Positions 1-62,075 of a DNA stretch of 64,000 nucleotides are shown piece after piece. This DNA comes from Phymorhynchus buccinoides (Eukaryota; Mollusca; Gastropoda; Neogastropoda; Raphitomidae). The DNA lies in contig CM065699.1 of the NCBI GenBank assembly GCA_017654935.2, positions 4,110,226-4,174,225 on the forward strand. The letters are read 5' to 3'. How positions within the stretch are numbered: position 1 is the first letter of the stretch; each line of letters opens with the position of its first letter. Position numbers and translations under genes: made by a program. The notes beneath the pieces were generated by a model. That model was not told the DNA's origin. It did no database searches and saw only the letters and a list, made by a program, of their open reading frames with translations.

Positions 1-235
1 GTTCTGAAGTCATTACAACAATGTTGGTTAACGCACAGAGACACTGGAAAATACTGTCCCCATTATCTTACTGCTAGTTCTGAAGTCATTACAACAATGT
101 TGGTTAACGCACAGAGACACTGGAAAATACTGTCCCCATTATCTTACTGCTAGTTCTGAAGTCATTACAACAATGTTGGTTAACGCACAGAAACATTGGA
201 AAATACTGTCCCCATTATCTTACTGCTAGTTCTGA
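1..235. repeat. 76-bp tandem repeat, cut by window edge
   Basis: Three copies start at 1, 77 and 153, and a fourth is beginning at 229. The copies are nearly identical. The array probably continues to the left of the window. No coding sense is seen. Confidence 0.95.
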
Positions 236-274
236 AGTCTTTTCGCTCTACAATCTATTTGTTTGACCACCATT

Positions 275-680
275 GCTCAAAGGTGTAGAGTGGCACACAG
301 GTAACGCGTTCGCCTCGTGCATGATAAACCCGAGTTCGAACCTGGGTACAGGGGATTTTTCCTTTCACTCTGTACTAGGCCTTATGGTCTGAGCGTGGAG
401 TCTTTCGGATGAGACAATAAACCAAGGTCCCATGCACTTAGTACATGTTAAACCCAGTGGCAAAGAAAAAGTTGTCATTTGGTCAAAATTTACCCCCCCC
501 CCCCCCCCTTTCCTTCCTCATCAGTAACACAAAAATCGCATGCCCCCTCCCCCCCAAAAAAAGGATGGCATGCCTCTGGTTGCAACGCACTCTTCAGGTG
601 GGAGAAACCTGAATATCACAGACGCCTCTGTGACTATAAAATACAAAATACCAATACCATTTTAGTAAACTCTTAACTTG
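275..680 (+). mobile_element. tRNA-derived SINE, family A, copy 1
   Basis: The head has a tRNA-like A box (gtggcacacaggtaacg) and B box (gagttcgaacctggg), followed by a shared body and a tail ending near cctctgtgactata. Other copies lie at 36313-36695 and 62652-63250. There is a C run near 490. Confidence 0.85.
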
Positions 681-898
681 TATTATGATAATTTATTGAT
701 TTGTTTCTAATAAATGGGAATATTTAAACTTTAGGCTTTTTACTTCATTTATTTCCTCATTGTGTCAGTGTGTAGCATTTTTGATGTTTTTAGTTCAATC
801 AATAATATTTAAACTTTAATATATCTGTGTGTGTGTGTGTGCAAATGCATGTTTGCACACTCGCATGTATAAGTATGTGTGCATGCATGCATGTTTAT

Positions 899-1466
899 CT
901 TAAAGGTGGACCCTGACGGATGAGTTTTTGCAAGAAACACGTCGAGATCACCAGAAAGACAGCCTTTTCAAGGATCGGAACACTCACTTTGCTCTGGTTT
1001 CCTAGAAATTAAACTGTCAAAACGGCGATTCCTCCTTGGCAGAGATGCCGGAGAGAGTAGCCATTTTGGATGGGGTGGGTGGAGGACACTCATTGTGGTT
1101 GAAGCTTTTTCTTTTTTTGTAGTGCAGTAAAAAACCCAATTGGAGCTGTTTCGTTTGTTGTGAGTGTGAGCAAAACTCCTTTAGATAAACTGCATAAAAT
1201 AAAAATAATAAAAATATAAAAAGGCTTGTATTTTGAAAATTTCATGTAAACGATTTGGCGGCCTATGAAAAGAGATGGCACACGCCTTCTCTTTGGGTGA
1301 AATAATTTGACTTCCAGCATCTACGCCAAGGAGGAATCGCCGATTTGACAGTTTGATTTCTAGGAAACCAGAGCGAAGTGAGTGTTGCAATCTGTGTAAA
1401 GGGTGTTTTCCTGGTGATCTCGACGTGTTTCTTACAAAAACTCATCCGTCAGGGTGCCCCTTTAAA
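899..1466. mobile_element. Fold-back MITE with about 150-bp inverted termini
   Basis: The first 150 bp (from ccctgacggatgagttttt) recur inverted at 1312-1466, with a unique centre between. It is non-autonomous, with no transposase. It lies left of the last exon seen and probably in the next MROH1 intron. Confidence 0.8.
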
Positions 1467-2047
1467 CAGCGGCGGGGGAGAGCACAAGAGTACAATTGAT
1501 ACAATTTGATGTGCTTGAAACAAAGAATGGGCAACAGAAAGAAAAGATAACTACATAAATTGATAAAAGGACATTCACAAGAATATCCCATTCTTCGTTA
1601 CTCTGGTGTATCAACATTCCTTTCCTATTTATCTAACAATAAATATACATGTAAATATCATTGATATAGATGCAACAACATTTACAACAATTCACCAATG
1701 TCTGTGTTTAAAATGGGTGTGGAGAAGCAATGAAAACAGAGTAAAAAGAGTACTTGAGTATTCAATGCACAACAACACGTCATTCCTAGCTATATGACAA
1801 AGTCATGGCATACCTTTAAATTTGACTTTAAGAGAATTAATAAAAAACAAAAACAACAACAACTGGGTTTTACTATAAGTATTAGAAAATCTTTACACCA
1901 CATGAATGCTGAAAAAGCAGGATGGTTAATTTCTATCCATTATGAGAAATCAGCACAGGTTTAATTGTTATGCTAGGCTTACATTCTGTTAAACCAGCGG
2001 ATATTTGTGGGTTGTTTTTTATAAAGCAAAGCTTTAGCAATACAAAA

Positions 2048-2405
2048 TTAACTCTCTCTATACTATTGTACGCTATGGCGTACATGACGCGCACAAACGT
2101 TCCATACTAGGCGGGTTTGCATCATTACATAAATATTATTTAAAAAATAATGCTTAACTGCACAGTTTTGAATATTTGCGGTATTGTTTATATGTATTGG
2201 TATATGTTATAATTCCAAAGTAAAATTTTTATTATTAGACGGAAAGTGATTTCATTGGTTGAAAACTATTAAGGGACCGTAGAGGAACACTTCTATACCA
2301 GTTTGGGTTGCCAGTTGTGAATGGTTAAACGCTATGTACGCTATAGCGTACATTAGTATTGAACAGTTGTAAAGGGAAGCAATCGGCCAGTAAAGAGTGA
2401 GTTAA
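2048..2405. mobile_element. MITE-like element with TTAACTC / GAGTGAGTTAA ends, copy 1
   Basis: Terminal inverted TTAACTC motifs and a shared subterminal block (gggaagcaatcggccagt) match a second copy at 19169-19600. Inside are inverted tracts around tacgctatggcgtac. Confidence 0.6.
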
Positions 2406-2956
2406 GCAAATATCTGAGGAAATGCGTAATCATTTAACATTACAGTGGAGTACACTTAGCACAAAATTCAGGGAACAAAGATTTGTGTGTGTGTTCACCA
2501 GTATTTTGTGTTCAGCATTAAGTGACAATAAAGAGGGGTTTCATCAGTTCAAGCAGATTTTAGTGCGTTAACCAATAGTTCATGTGGCCAGTTTTGTGTT
2601 AAGAGTACTCCACTGTATTTCTTTTCTACTTTTTAAAAAAACCAATTTTTGGTCTAAAGATGAACTTTGTTCTTATCAATTATCAGCTAAGAATTTAATG
2701 TTCATTTCATGCCATGCAATAACACACACGCACGCACACATGCACACACACACGCGCGCACGCACAAAAGAAATGCATGCGTAGTGGATGATTCTTAACT
2801 TAAACTAAACTAAACAAAACAAAAACCAAATTTAAACTGGTGGACAAAACTCATGCTCACACTGAATGCTAGATATACTTTCCATGCAGAAACACAAGCA
2901 TCAATTTAACTCAATGGAAGAATTACTTTCTATCTAAATAATATCTTAACACAAAA

Positions 2957-3093
2957 TAAAAAGACAGGAGACCGGACCAGTAAGGCAGAAAGATAGTCGA
3001 TGACAGTAAGCAAAGGGAAAAGGCAGAGTCAAAGAGAATAGAGGACGTCACAAGCACAGAACGTCCAGAAGGGTGGGGGAAACTATTTGTACA
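2957..3093. repeat. Dispersed repeat, family C, copy 1
   Basis: A block running from gaccggtaaggcagaaagatagt-like sequence to ccagaaggtgggggaaactattt recurs at about 35655-35790 and 52018-52170. Class unknown; no protein sense. Confidence 0.7.
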
Positions 3094-3232
3094 AAAGCAA
3101 TTGAATTATAGGTGTACCTGCATGTGTGTGAGGATGTCTCCCCTGGAGGTAATGTTATAGTGGTTCTCCAGGTGGTCAACTGACACAATGAAATAATGTT
3201 GAATACTATGACAATAATGATGCCAGTTGTAC

Positions 3233-52802
<49,570 letters not shown>

Positions 52803-52913
52803 GTCTGAAAAACAAACATGAAAACAAATGTTGACATTAACCTGTCGTAGGGGCAAATGAGGGCTGCACTACAGAAGATTTCTACAGTAACAGAAAATCA
52901 TGGAAAGCTTATA

Positions 52914-53086
52914 CAGTGGAACCTCCCTTATAAGACCTCCCTTATAAGACTCCCTCCCATATAAGACCTACTTCTCTGAGACACTGCCCATCTTTGTAAC
53001 TATTAAAATTACCTCCCTTATAAGACCCCTCCCTTATAAGACCATTTTGGATGATTTTTGAAGGTCTTAAATGGGAGGTTCCACTG
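52914..53086. mobile_element. Tigger/pogo-like MITE, 173 bp
   Basis: Flanked by TA. Ends are CAGTGGAACCTCCC and its exact inverse. The interior repeats tcccttataagac several times. Confidence 0.85.
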
Positions 53087-53404
53087 TAAAGTCTTTTGTG
53101 GAAGGCCATAACCCTAGCACCAGGGGACGTTTGCACGGGCTCTTAAGAGCTGCAGCCAAAGGGATTAGTTGGCTTGGGGGACCTTCCTGAAAGCCAGCTG
53201 TCCTCAAACCCCTTTGGGTAAGAGAGTGGGGATGTACCCTCAGCGAGGCATCTCCACTGTAAAGAAATGTCAGCCATCCCACAGAGATAGCAGTCTGGCA
53301 GTTGTACTTGTACTTGTAGTTGTAGTTGGAAATGACTGACTGACATACATAGCATAATAGTTGAAAACCCCTCTGTTCTTCTTTTCCATTAGAGGAAGCA
53401 GAGT

Positions 53405-53892
53405 TTGGTGATCTTGAAAGATTCTTCTTTTCCATTAAAGGAAGCACAGTCTCATAGAGGGAAGGGAAGCAAGGATGAGAGGCAGACAGTGACAGCTGAG
53501 GATAGTTCCCGTAAGTACTATCTGTGTCTGAAGTGTTCAGATACATGTAAGGAACCGGGTGAAGGGGGTGACGACAGCACTGAATGCTACAATTGCATGC
53601 AGTGCTGCCACAAGTGTAAGTGTAAGGGAATATAACCCTGTTTGTATAAGATCCCATGTCACGTGATCTGTAGTAAAGGTGATGGAAGCTGAACGCTATG
53701 GTGTGGGCTGCTAGTCTGCATGTGTGTCTGCTTGTAGGGTATGACAACTGCACGTAGCAACAAGGAGTGCTCAAAACTGTCCCCAAAACAGTTCAAAAAC
53801 ATTTCAAAGGAAGATAAGATTCAGTGGATGTGTCATGACTATCGGACAAGAAAACTTGAGAGAAAAGGGCCACTAGAGAAAAAGATCGACTT
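53405..53892 (+). pseudogene. LINE ORF1-like remnant, 5' part (Cys-rich finger then basic region)
   Basis: 53405-53635 encodes a Cys-rich piece (YYLCLKCSDTCKE, ECYNCMQCCHKCKCKG) like the PHD-type finger in CR1/L2-type ORF1 proteins. 53741-53905 continues RSNKECSKLSPKQFKNISK to KKIDLLLSR. It is cut at 53907 by the LINE insertion and resumes at 61132. Stops between the two pieces indicate decay, or an intron if it was a spliced gene (GTAAGT-like and TTGTAG sites exist). Confidence 0.5.
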
Positions 53893-54013
53893 ACTGCTGT
53901 CAAGGTTGTTTTTTTGTTGTTGTTTTTATTAAACGTTTTTATTCGGTTTTTTCATTTAAATATACATAACCAAAGAAAAACAAACAAATATATAACATAC
54001 ATACATACATACA

Positions 54014-54047
<34 letters not shown>

Positions 54048-54354
54048 CACAATACACATATACATAAACAAACATATATATCAGACTAAGAAAAAAAATG
54101 AAATCAACACCTAAATCGAAAAGGAAATACTTTAAGAAACGCGGGTATTAATATAAACTATGATGCCAGTACAAAAACACAAAACAAAAAGTAGATTACA
54201 AAATCACAGAAGAAAAAAACACACACAAAAAAACAACAACACACACCCAACAACAAGTCCCTTGGAAAAAACAAACAAAAAACAAAAACCAACCCATAAG
54301 GCCTCTGTTTTACACATCAGAGTAAGCATCCGTTACAGTTATTTACCTTGTACC

Positions 54355-55683
54355 TCAAGAAATAAGGGGTTTGTACAGTGACCATTTGGAAGTAAAGTCT
54401 TCATATGCCATATTTCTGCGTGCAATATATTCCTCGATTTTGAAACGATATTTTAACCTGCAGACAAAAACATTTAATACAGGAGGCTGACTGTTCAGTC
54501 TACATTTATATATATATTGCTTGGCATGTAGCATTATGGAATAAAAAATATTATCAATGCGCATGTTTTTATCATATCCAGCAATAACTAATGATTTCGT
54601 CAAATTTAAATTAATAACATTCTCACACTTCTCTTTTAATAAGTTTGCCAGTGTTTTCCAAAACTCTTGGATTATTGGGCATTCCCAGAACATATGAAAT
54701 ATGCTATCTTTGGAGATGGCACAAAAGCTACATCGATCTGTGTTTAATACACCCATCGACTTCAATATTACATTGGTTCCTAGGCATCTGTGGATGATTC
54801 TTAATTGAAACCACTTAAGATTAACATCAGATATTTTGTTAAGAAACAAAAAACATTTCTTCCAATCAATATCAATGTTCAGTTTTTCATTCCACTTTGT
54901 ACACCCTTTTACATGGACATCATTGGCAATAAGTGTGTCATAATATAGTTTGGATCCTCTATGAATGGAAAGCAGTGTTTTAAGGCACATGGGTGTATCA
55001 AAACATTTATTATTCTTAACAGAAATATTTGTCTTTCTTACATATGTTGATAATGCTGCTCTATAACCATTAAATGTTACAAAATCTACATCAATGTTGT
55101 ATTTGTGAGTAAAACATTCAAAAGACAAAAAATTCCCATTATCATCCAGAAAATGTGCTATGCAGTATACATCTTTATGTATAAATCTTTTCCCTGGAAT
55201 GAAACATTTTCCAACTAATATTCTTTTATTATAAAAAACTGGATCAGCCAAAAGTTCATCTGAGTTTTTGTGACAGGTTTTATAAAATAGTAATTTATAT
55301 GAATCAAAAACATCGGCCCAAAACAAGTTTGTTTTACGGAATGTTGACACAATTTCTGGTCCATAGTTTTGTATTTCCTCAAGTAGAGGGAAATTAAATG
55401 TAGCAATAGCTTTCCATTTATGATTGCTTTTTTGGTATTTTCTCATCCAAGTTAATTTTAAAGCAGAGGCAAACGTTTTCAATTCTGGTAAACCAAGACC
55501 CCCATTTATCATACTCTTATGTACAGTTTTTCTACTTATTTTATCACGCTTATTATTCCACACAAATTTATAGCACATATTTTGTAGAGTTTGAAAAAAA
55601 TTGTCTGGGGGGGTAGGCAGCAGGATCCACAAATGAATTAACTTTGACAAAATAAGAGATTTAAGGACTGCAACCCTGCCCAT
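54355..55683 (-). pseudogene. LINE ORF2, C-terminal region
   Basis: Resumes after a frameshift with GRVAVLKSLILSKLIHLWIL and keeps the Cys motif CSFCAISKDSIFHMFWECP. It is alignable along its whole length with the 29.4-31.3 kb LINE (GRVAILKSLILSKITHLWIL, CTFC...HIFWAC). It ends near SKWSLYKPLIS. Confidence 0.9.
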
Positions 55684-55987
55684 AGGAGTAAGCTGTCTTC
55701 GAACCCAAATTTTGAATAAATTTGTTATATCAGCTAGTTTTTCTGCATAGTTTAATTTTGAACAATTTTTTAAATCATTTGTAAACCAAATCCCCAGAAT
55801 TTTGATTTTTTTGTGGATTCCACTCTATGTTCAGGTGATCCATATATTGTACCTCACAGTTTTTCCTGCTGCCTATCCAAATGGCACTCGTTTTCTCATA
55901 ATTCATGAATAGACCTGACTTACTTCCAAATGTCTCCACAGTATTTATGCATGCTTCAAATGATTTTTTATCCCCTCCCAATAAAAA

Positions 55988-57166
55988 TTATGTGTCGTCT
56001 GCATACTGGGAAAGTTTATGCTCTACGTTATTGATTGTTATTCCGTGTATATCTTTATTTTCTCGTATCATTGTAGCTAATATTTCAATGCATAAAACGA
56101 ACAGGTATGGTGAAAGTGGATCCCCTTGACGACAACCCCTTTTAATACTAAACCAATTAGATATTTGGCCATTAACAAGAACACACGAATTGATGTTTCT
56201 ATAAAATGTTTCTATCCATTTACATACATCTTTTCGGAAACCGAAAGCTTTTAAAACTTTGAAGAGGAAGTCCCAACTAACTGAATCAAACGCCTTCTCT
56301 AGATCTATGTTCAACAAAAGCCCGGGTAAGTTATGCTCATCTAAATATGCAATTGTGTCATAAATTAATCTAATATTGTCCCCTATATACCTATTCCGAA
56401 TAAACCCTGTCTGGTCTTCATTGATAAGATCAGGCAGAACAGTTTTTAAGCGATTAGCAATGCACGAAGATCCAATTTTATAAATGACATTTAATAACGA
56501 TATAGGTCTCCAATTTCGTATATAATCTCTACATTTATCACCTTTGGGAATACACGTTATAATTCCTTGTTTTTGTACACATGAAAGTTCTCCCTTTATG
56601 AAACTAGCATTCAAAGCTCTGACCACAAGAGTACCTATTTTACTCCAAAAGCACTTAAAAAATTCTGCTGTGAATCCATCTGTACCCGGGCTTTTATTGT
56701 TCTTCATATTTTTTAATGCAAAACTAGCCTCTTCCAGAGTTATTTCACCTTCTAAGCTGTTAGCTTCATCAACATTTAAATGGGGTAGATTATCTACAAG
56801 ATCATTGATTTCACACTCATCAACATTTACATGCTTGTACAAAGTCTCATAGAACTCTTGAACCTCATTTATGATTTCATGTTGTTCAGTTAAGGTAATA
56901 CCATGCTTATCTATCAATCTAGCCATGTTTTTGCTAACAAAATGTCTCTTTTCCAAATTACAAAAATAGCTTGTGACCTTCTCCCCGTCAGCAATCCACC
57001 TGGCTCTTGACCTTAAGAGAACGCCTTCAATTCTTTTCTCTCGAATAACTTTTAACTCTTCTCGTTTTGCATCTATGACTCGAATTTCATCTTCACTTTT
57101 GTTTTCATGTCTTTCTAATTGTTGTATGTCTTGTTGTAGTACATGCTCCTCTTCATTTGTTTTCAT
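55988..57166 (-). pseudogene. LINE ORF2, reverse transcriptase domain
   Basis: Motifs seen are SPGTDGFTAEFFKCF, NWRPISLLNVIYKI, DQTGFIRNRYIGD, NIDLEKAFDSVSW (catalytic D), RGCRQGDPLSPYLF and QYADDT (catalytic DD). A TAA directly follows YADDT, then the same frame continues GGDKKSFEACINTVETFGSK. This is a single nonsense change rather than the natural end. Confidence 0.92.
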
Positions 57167-57895
57167 GTCTTTCTAATTGTTGTATGTCTTGTTGTAGTAC
57201 ATGCTCCTCTTCATTTGTTTTCATGTCTTTCTAATTGTTGTATGTCTTGTTGTAGTACATGCTCCTCTTCATTTGTTTTCATGTCTTTCTAATTGTTGTA
57301 TGTCTTGTTGTATGCTCCTCTTCATTTGTTTTCATGTCTTTCTAATTGTCTTGTTGTAGTACATGCTCCTCTTCATTTGTGTTCATGTCTTTCTAATTGT
57401 TGTATGTCTTGTTGTAGTACATGCTCCTCTTCATTTGTTTTCATGTCTTTCTAATTGTTGTGTGTCTTGTTGTAGTACATGCTCCTCTTCATTTGTTTTC
57501 ATGTCTTTCTAATTGTTGTATGTCTTGTTGTAGTACATGCTCCTCTTCATTTGTTTTGTCTTTCTAATTGTTGTATGTCTTGTTGTAGTACATGCTCCTC
57601 TTCATTTGTTTTCATGTCTTTCTAATTGTTGTATGTCTTGTTGTAGTACATGCTCCTCTTCATTTGTTTTCATGTCTTTCTAATTGTTGTATGTCTTGTT
57701 GTAGTACATGCTCCTCTTCATTTGTTGTCATGTCTTTCTAATTGTTGTACTTGTTGTAGTACATGCTCCTCTTCATTTGTTTTCATGTCTTTCTAATTGT
57801 TGTGTGTCTTGTTGTAGTACATGCTCCTCTTCATTTGTTTTCATGTCTTTCTAATTGTTGTATGTCTTGTTGTAGTACATGCTCCTCTTCATTTG
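57110..57895 (-). repeat. 61-bp minisatellite inside LINE ORF2, about 13 copies
   Basis: The unit reads KTNEEEHVLQQDIQQLERHE when translated on the minus strand, so a once-single coding segment was amplified. 61 is not a multiple of 3, so ORF2 is frameshifted. Some copies are shorter (for example near 57310 and 57545). Confidence 0.95.
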
Positions 57896-58871
57896 TTTTC
57901 TTTTTTTCCATTGTGGCGTATGCAATTGTCTTTGACCTAATTTTCATTAGAAGAAAGTCTAAAAATAAATCATCAGGAATTGTAAATTGTAACTGAGACA
58001 ATGGGATCTGTTCTATATTTTCTCTTATATAAGGACTAGCTGCATATTCTTGTTTAACGTTTTTTATTTCTTCATTTATTTCATCCAAAAAAGCCTTATC
58101 CTTTAGAAGAGATGAATTGAATTTCCAAAAGGTGTTACGTTTAAAGTTTTTATCAAACTTTAGTGTTAACAAAATCATGGAGTGATCTGTTCTGTAACCA
58201 CAGTCAATGTCTGCATGTTCTACCAAAGAATAAATATGGTCTGAAATTAGGAAAAAATCTAATCGAGCCTGCTGCAATGGATTGTTTCTTCTCCAAGTGA
58301 ATCGTCTACTGTCTTCATTTAAATCTCTCCAGACATCGTTTAGCCCTAACTCATCTATCATGTTATCTATCATTTCTTTAGCTTTGGGATTGTTAACTTG
58401 TTTGTAATTGTGATAATCTCTTGATGGATCGAGAACTAAATTGAAATCTCCTCCTATTATAATTCTATTAACGCTAAATTCTTTTATTTTTTTAGTTAAA
58501 GCAGCATAGAACTCTGGGTCATCTCTGTTGGGACCATAAATATTTACAAAAAGAAAATCATGCTTTTTTATTTCAGCTTGTACTATAACAAAATTACCAT
58601 CATTACCTTTATACACATTTTTTACTTTGAACTCAAAATTATTATTAAAGAGTATGGCCACCCCTCTTGCGTTAGAAGCATAGTTTGAAAAATATCCCTC
58701 ATATCCCCATTCGGAAAGAATATATTTTTCCATTTTATCTTCAAAATGTGTGTCTTGCAAAAAAAAGACTGAGTGTTTCTTATTTCTTAAGTAATGGAAT
58801 ACATCTCGTCTCTTGTGTTTGTTGTTCAGGCCCTGGCAATTAACAGAAACAACTGATATACTACTATCCAT
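57840..58871 (-). pseudogene. LINE ORF2, apurinic-type endonuclease domain
   Basis: The reading frame begins MDSSISVVSVNCQGLNNK. Visible motifs in order are VNCQGLNN, FLQDTHFED (D where most relatives have E), NIYGPNRDD, IIGGDFNLV, RLDFFLISD and RTDHSMI, the usual order for L1-type endonucleases. The frame runs into the 61-bp repeat array and stops there. Confidence 0.9.
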
Positions 58872-60487
58872 AAATATTGCTTAAAATAAAATAAAAATAT
58901 ATATATAATATTAACAACAGTGACAAACACAAATCTCACCAGCAAAAAAACCCACCAAAATAAAAAATGAAAAAAAAAACAGAAAGAAAATATTCTTCCG
59001 ATGATCCCTGGCAAACAAGGAGCACCCACAGCAAGTTTCAAAACAAAAACAAACAGCATTCCACATGAAAATGTCCCAGAAAGAAATGCAAGAAGAGCGT
59101 GCATGTCAGCTTTACAAAAATCGCTACCCAGATTGCCAAACTCCCACCTCCCAACCCTCACCAATTTCGCGCGACACGTGACTCTGCATGCCTAAACGGA
59201 GGCTTCATGCACCGCACGATATGTTGGAAAAGAAAGCACGCAGGCCAATGTTTGGTTCCCTGTTCCCCCACTTTTTCTTTTTTTTTCTCTTTTTTTTTCT
59301 TTTTTCTTTTTTTAAAGGAAAAGAAGGCCTAACTGAACTTGTGTTTGCTTAATCTATACAATGTTTAAATTCTATTTTTTGTTAACCTCTATATTTTTGC
59401 GCCCCCCCCCCCCCCCCCCCCCCACACACGTACACATGCGCGCGCACGCTCGTTATACTATGTAAGACTAAGGGGGGGGGGGGGGGGAAACAACAACAAA
59501 AACAAAACAACCAACAACAACCAAACCTATGCCCTTTCTTTTACTTATCCTTTTTTAATTTTAAATACAACAACTAGATGCGGACAGTACAAAACAATAA
59601 GTCACTAAAGGATCCTCAACATTTCATTTCACCTCTCATTATTATTTGTGCCAACATCACCAAAGTGGCCAGTGCTGTCAACATTTAACATTGGACGCGT
59701 AATGTCTTCCACATGAACATAAACAATTTAACAAATTATTTAGAGGATCACAAACTACTTCCAAAATTAAAACAAAAGTAAAAAACAAAACAGAAACCAC
59801 ACATCACACAATTCTTTGCAAGCCCAACTACACCAGTTTCATACTTTCATACAATGCAAACATTCCAGAATAACAAATCGTGTAAAGCAGAGCTGTTATT
59901 AACCCCCTCACCGCCAGCCACATTTCAGCAAAACATGTCCATCAAATTTACCTGGACAGAGAACAAAATCCATCTGCAGTATTTGGGGATTCCCCTGTGA
60001 CATATATAAAATAAGGTCTATCCCCACTTCCCAAAACTAAGACAACAGGGTCTCTGTACAACAGACCCCAACCTGATGCCCCCGAGTGACATAGGTGTTA
60101 AATCTCTGTGGTGCTAAAATGCGACTTTGGCGGCGAAAGGGTCAAACAATTAAACAATCACAAATGTTGATGCTCGTACCTTCATCATACACCTCTTGTA
60201 TGCCTCATATCATTATATTACATCGTACATACACTATATCGATAGCCCGGAGCCAAAACGAACCATCCTCAGACAGCCCACCAGCGGACCCATCACAAAA
60301 ACCAACAACTTCCATCAAACAATAGCTACATAAAATGGGGGCCTTGCTTTCATCCTCCCCCGACACTAGCCATCAATCTTCACAACAAGCTCCACAATAC
60401 GTCAATGGGCCGTCCAAAGACAGTCCGCCCCGACCCCAAGCCATCGAAACATTCACATGTCACATCATGTCGGATCATATTATCGCA

Positions 60488-60519
<32 letters not shown>

Positions 60520-60711
60520 ATCCGAACTTTCAAAATTGTTCAATCATATTATCGTATCTCACATTGTAAAATCTGGACAAGCGCATGAAAACACAACAAA
60601 AAAAATAATAGGAATCAAAGTCCATGAAAAATTTTCAGAAATGGTATTAATATGTAACAGACATGTATACTTCTAACGCACAGTAACTAAATGAAAAACG
60701 GAGCAAAAAAT

Positions 60712-60880
60712 CAGTTAAAGGAAGGCCAGAGTCCAGGGGTAATACCCCCTGCAGCTGAAGAAACAAAATATGATTTATGAATGTGTAGGGGGAAGAACAA
60801 AAAACAAACAAAAAACCTTCACTTTCTGGTAAATTTCAGAAACAGGACATCCCTAGTATACCAGGAAAAATTGCACCCAT

Positions 60881-60883
<3 letters not shown>
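60712..60883. mobile_element. Dispersed repeat, family E, copy 4
   Basis: Shares gtccaggggtaataccccct and ataccaggaaaaattgca with the 50505 copy. It lies between LINE ORF2 and the LINE 5' end, so it is either part of the LINE or nested in it. A CA microsatellite (60884-60970) follows. Confidence 0.55.
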
Positions 60884-60956
<73 letters not shown>

Positions 60957-61131
60957 GCACACACACATGCATGCATCTTTGGAATACCTACAAAATGCTC
61001 AAATGATCCCAAACAAATTATCTATATAATTTTACCGCCATTATTAGCTTAATTATATTGAAAAGCACAATTATACAAACTACTACAGCACTGCAAAGAA
61101 AACAGAACAACCCAAGAAGCCAGCCGTCAAC

Positions 61132-61515
61132 TGCTGTCAAGGTTTGGTGCAATTGACCAACTTCGAGGAGAGGTTGAAGAAGATTGAAAATGCAACAGGG
61201 GATAATCTAGAGAAGAAGTTAGAAGAGATGGTGAACACAAAATTGGCTGAGAAGTGGGAAGAAAAAGTGGAAAGGGAGAAGAGGGAGATGAAGTTGATTG
61301 TGGTTGGGTTGTCAGAGAGTGACAAGACAGAGCCAGCTGAAAGGAAAGAAGATGACATTGTGGATAAGATCTGTCCAGAACTTAGGGAAAACAAGGTGGA
61401 AGAACCTGTGAGAATGGGCAGAGTGCCAGGGGGGTCTAGACCTAGACTGTTGAGGATCAAAGTCAAGTCAGGGGATGCAAAGAGACTGAGGAATGCCTAC
61501 AAAATCAACAATTAA
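61132..61515 (+). pseudogene. LINE ORF1-like remnant, 3' part (coiled coil then RRM-like region)
   Basis: The encoded 123-aa piece begins with a charged helix (NFEERLKKIENATGDNLEKK) and continues KLIVVGLSESDKTEP, ICPELRENKVEEPVRMGR and RPRLLRIKVKSGDAKRLRNA, the layout of a coiled coil plus RRM/CTD seen in many LINE ORF1 proteins. It is the other side of the disrupted host element, one frame off from the 53741 piece. A cellular origin is not excluded. Confidence 0.55.
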
Positions 61516-61724
61516 ACCATAAAAGATTTTACCAAAATATATTACAAGTTACAACAGGCAAGCATGTGACTGACAAGACATTCAATCTTTTTGATCATAT
61601 TCAAGTAACAATACACCAAAACACTCATAATATTCAGAGAGACAGTTTCATGTCAGATTTATGAATATTCATTAGATGTATTGCCTTCAGCCATTCTGAT
61701 CAATTACAATCCTATATTATTCCT

Positions 61725-61767
<43 letters not shown>

Positions 61768-61948
61768 ATGTGTGTTATATAATATATGATTGTAGATCAG
61801 TGTTTAGGCCATAGGCCTTTGATCTGGTCATGTTGCTTCTAAGTTGATTCACTTGACAACTTTATATCCCTGTCCCCTCTAGTTCTACACTGCATACTTG
61901 GGATGTTCACACAAGCCAAGCGCACTTCATAGTGTTTGCATGTACATG

Positions 61949-62021
<73 letters not shown>

Positions 62022-62075
62022 TGTGCGTGCGTGTGCGTGCGTGCGTGTGCGTGTGTACGTGTGTGTGTGCGCCCA
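61725..62075. repeat. (GT)n microsatellites
   Basis: Two GT runs (61725-61767 and 61950-62060). Between and around them, 61516-62650 shows no gene and no recognised element. Confidence 0.95.

Larger units (their letters stand above)
53908..61131 (-). mobile_element. L1/Tx1-type LINE, 7.2 kb, with 15-bp target-site duplication
   Basis: The direct repeat ACTGCTGTCAAGGTT lies at 53893-53907 and 61132-61146. The 3' end (minus) has an A-rich tail at 53908-53935. ORF2 is complete in outline: endonuclease 58871-57900, reverse transcriptase 57166-55775, C-terminal Cys-region 55683-54355. It is inactivated by a 61-bp repeat expansion, a stop just after the YADDT active site (55988), and a frameshift in an A run near 55810. 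No ORF1 frame was found in 58.9-61.1 kb. A family E repeat and a CA microsatellite lie in that 5' part. Confidence 0.9.

Noticed and set aside
300..360. Possible tRNA genes at the SINE heads (also 36315, 13290 and 62655)
   Set aside because: A and B boxes are present but cloverleaf arms and a proper acceptor end are missing, and the same long body follows each head. They are SINEs.
53613..53738. Intron in a plus-strand cellular gene between the Cys-rich piece and the basic piece
   Set aside because: GT- and AG-like sites exist, but the protein layout is that of a LINE ORF1 and other stops or frameshifts occur, so decay of a retroelement is simpler. Not fully excluded.
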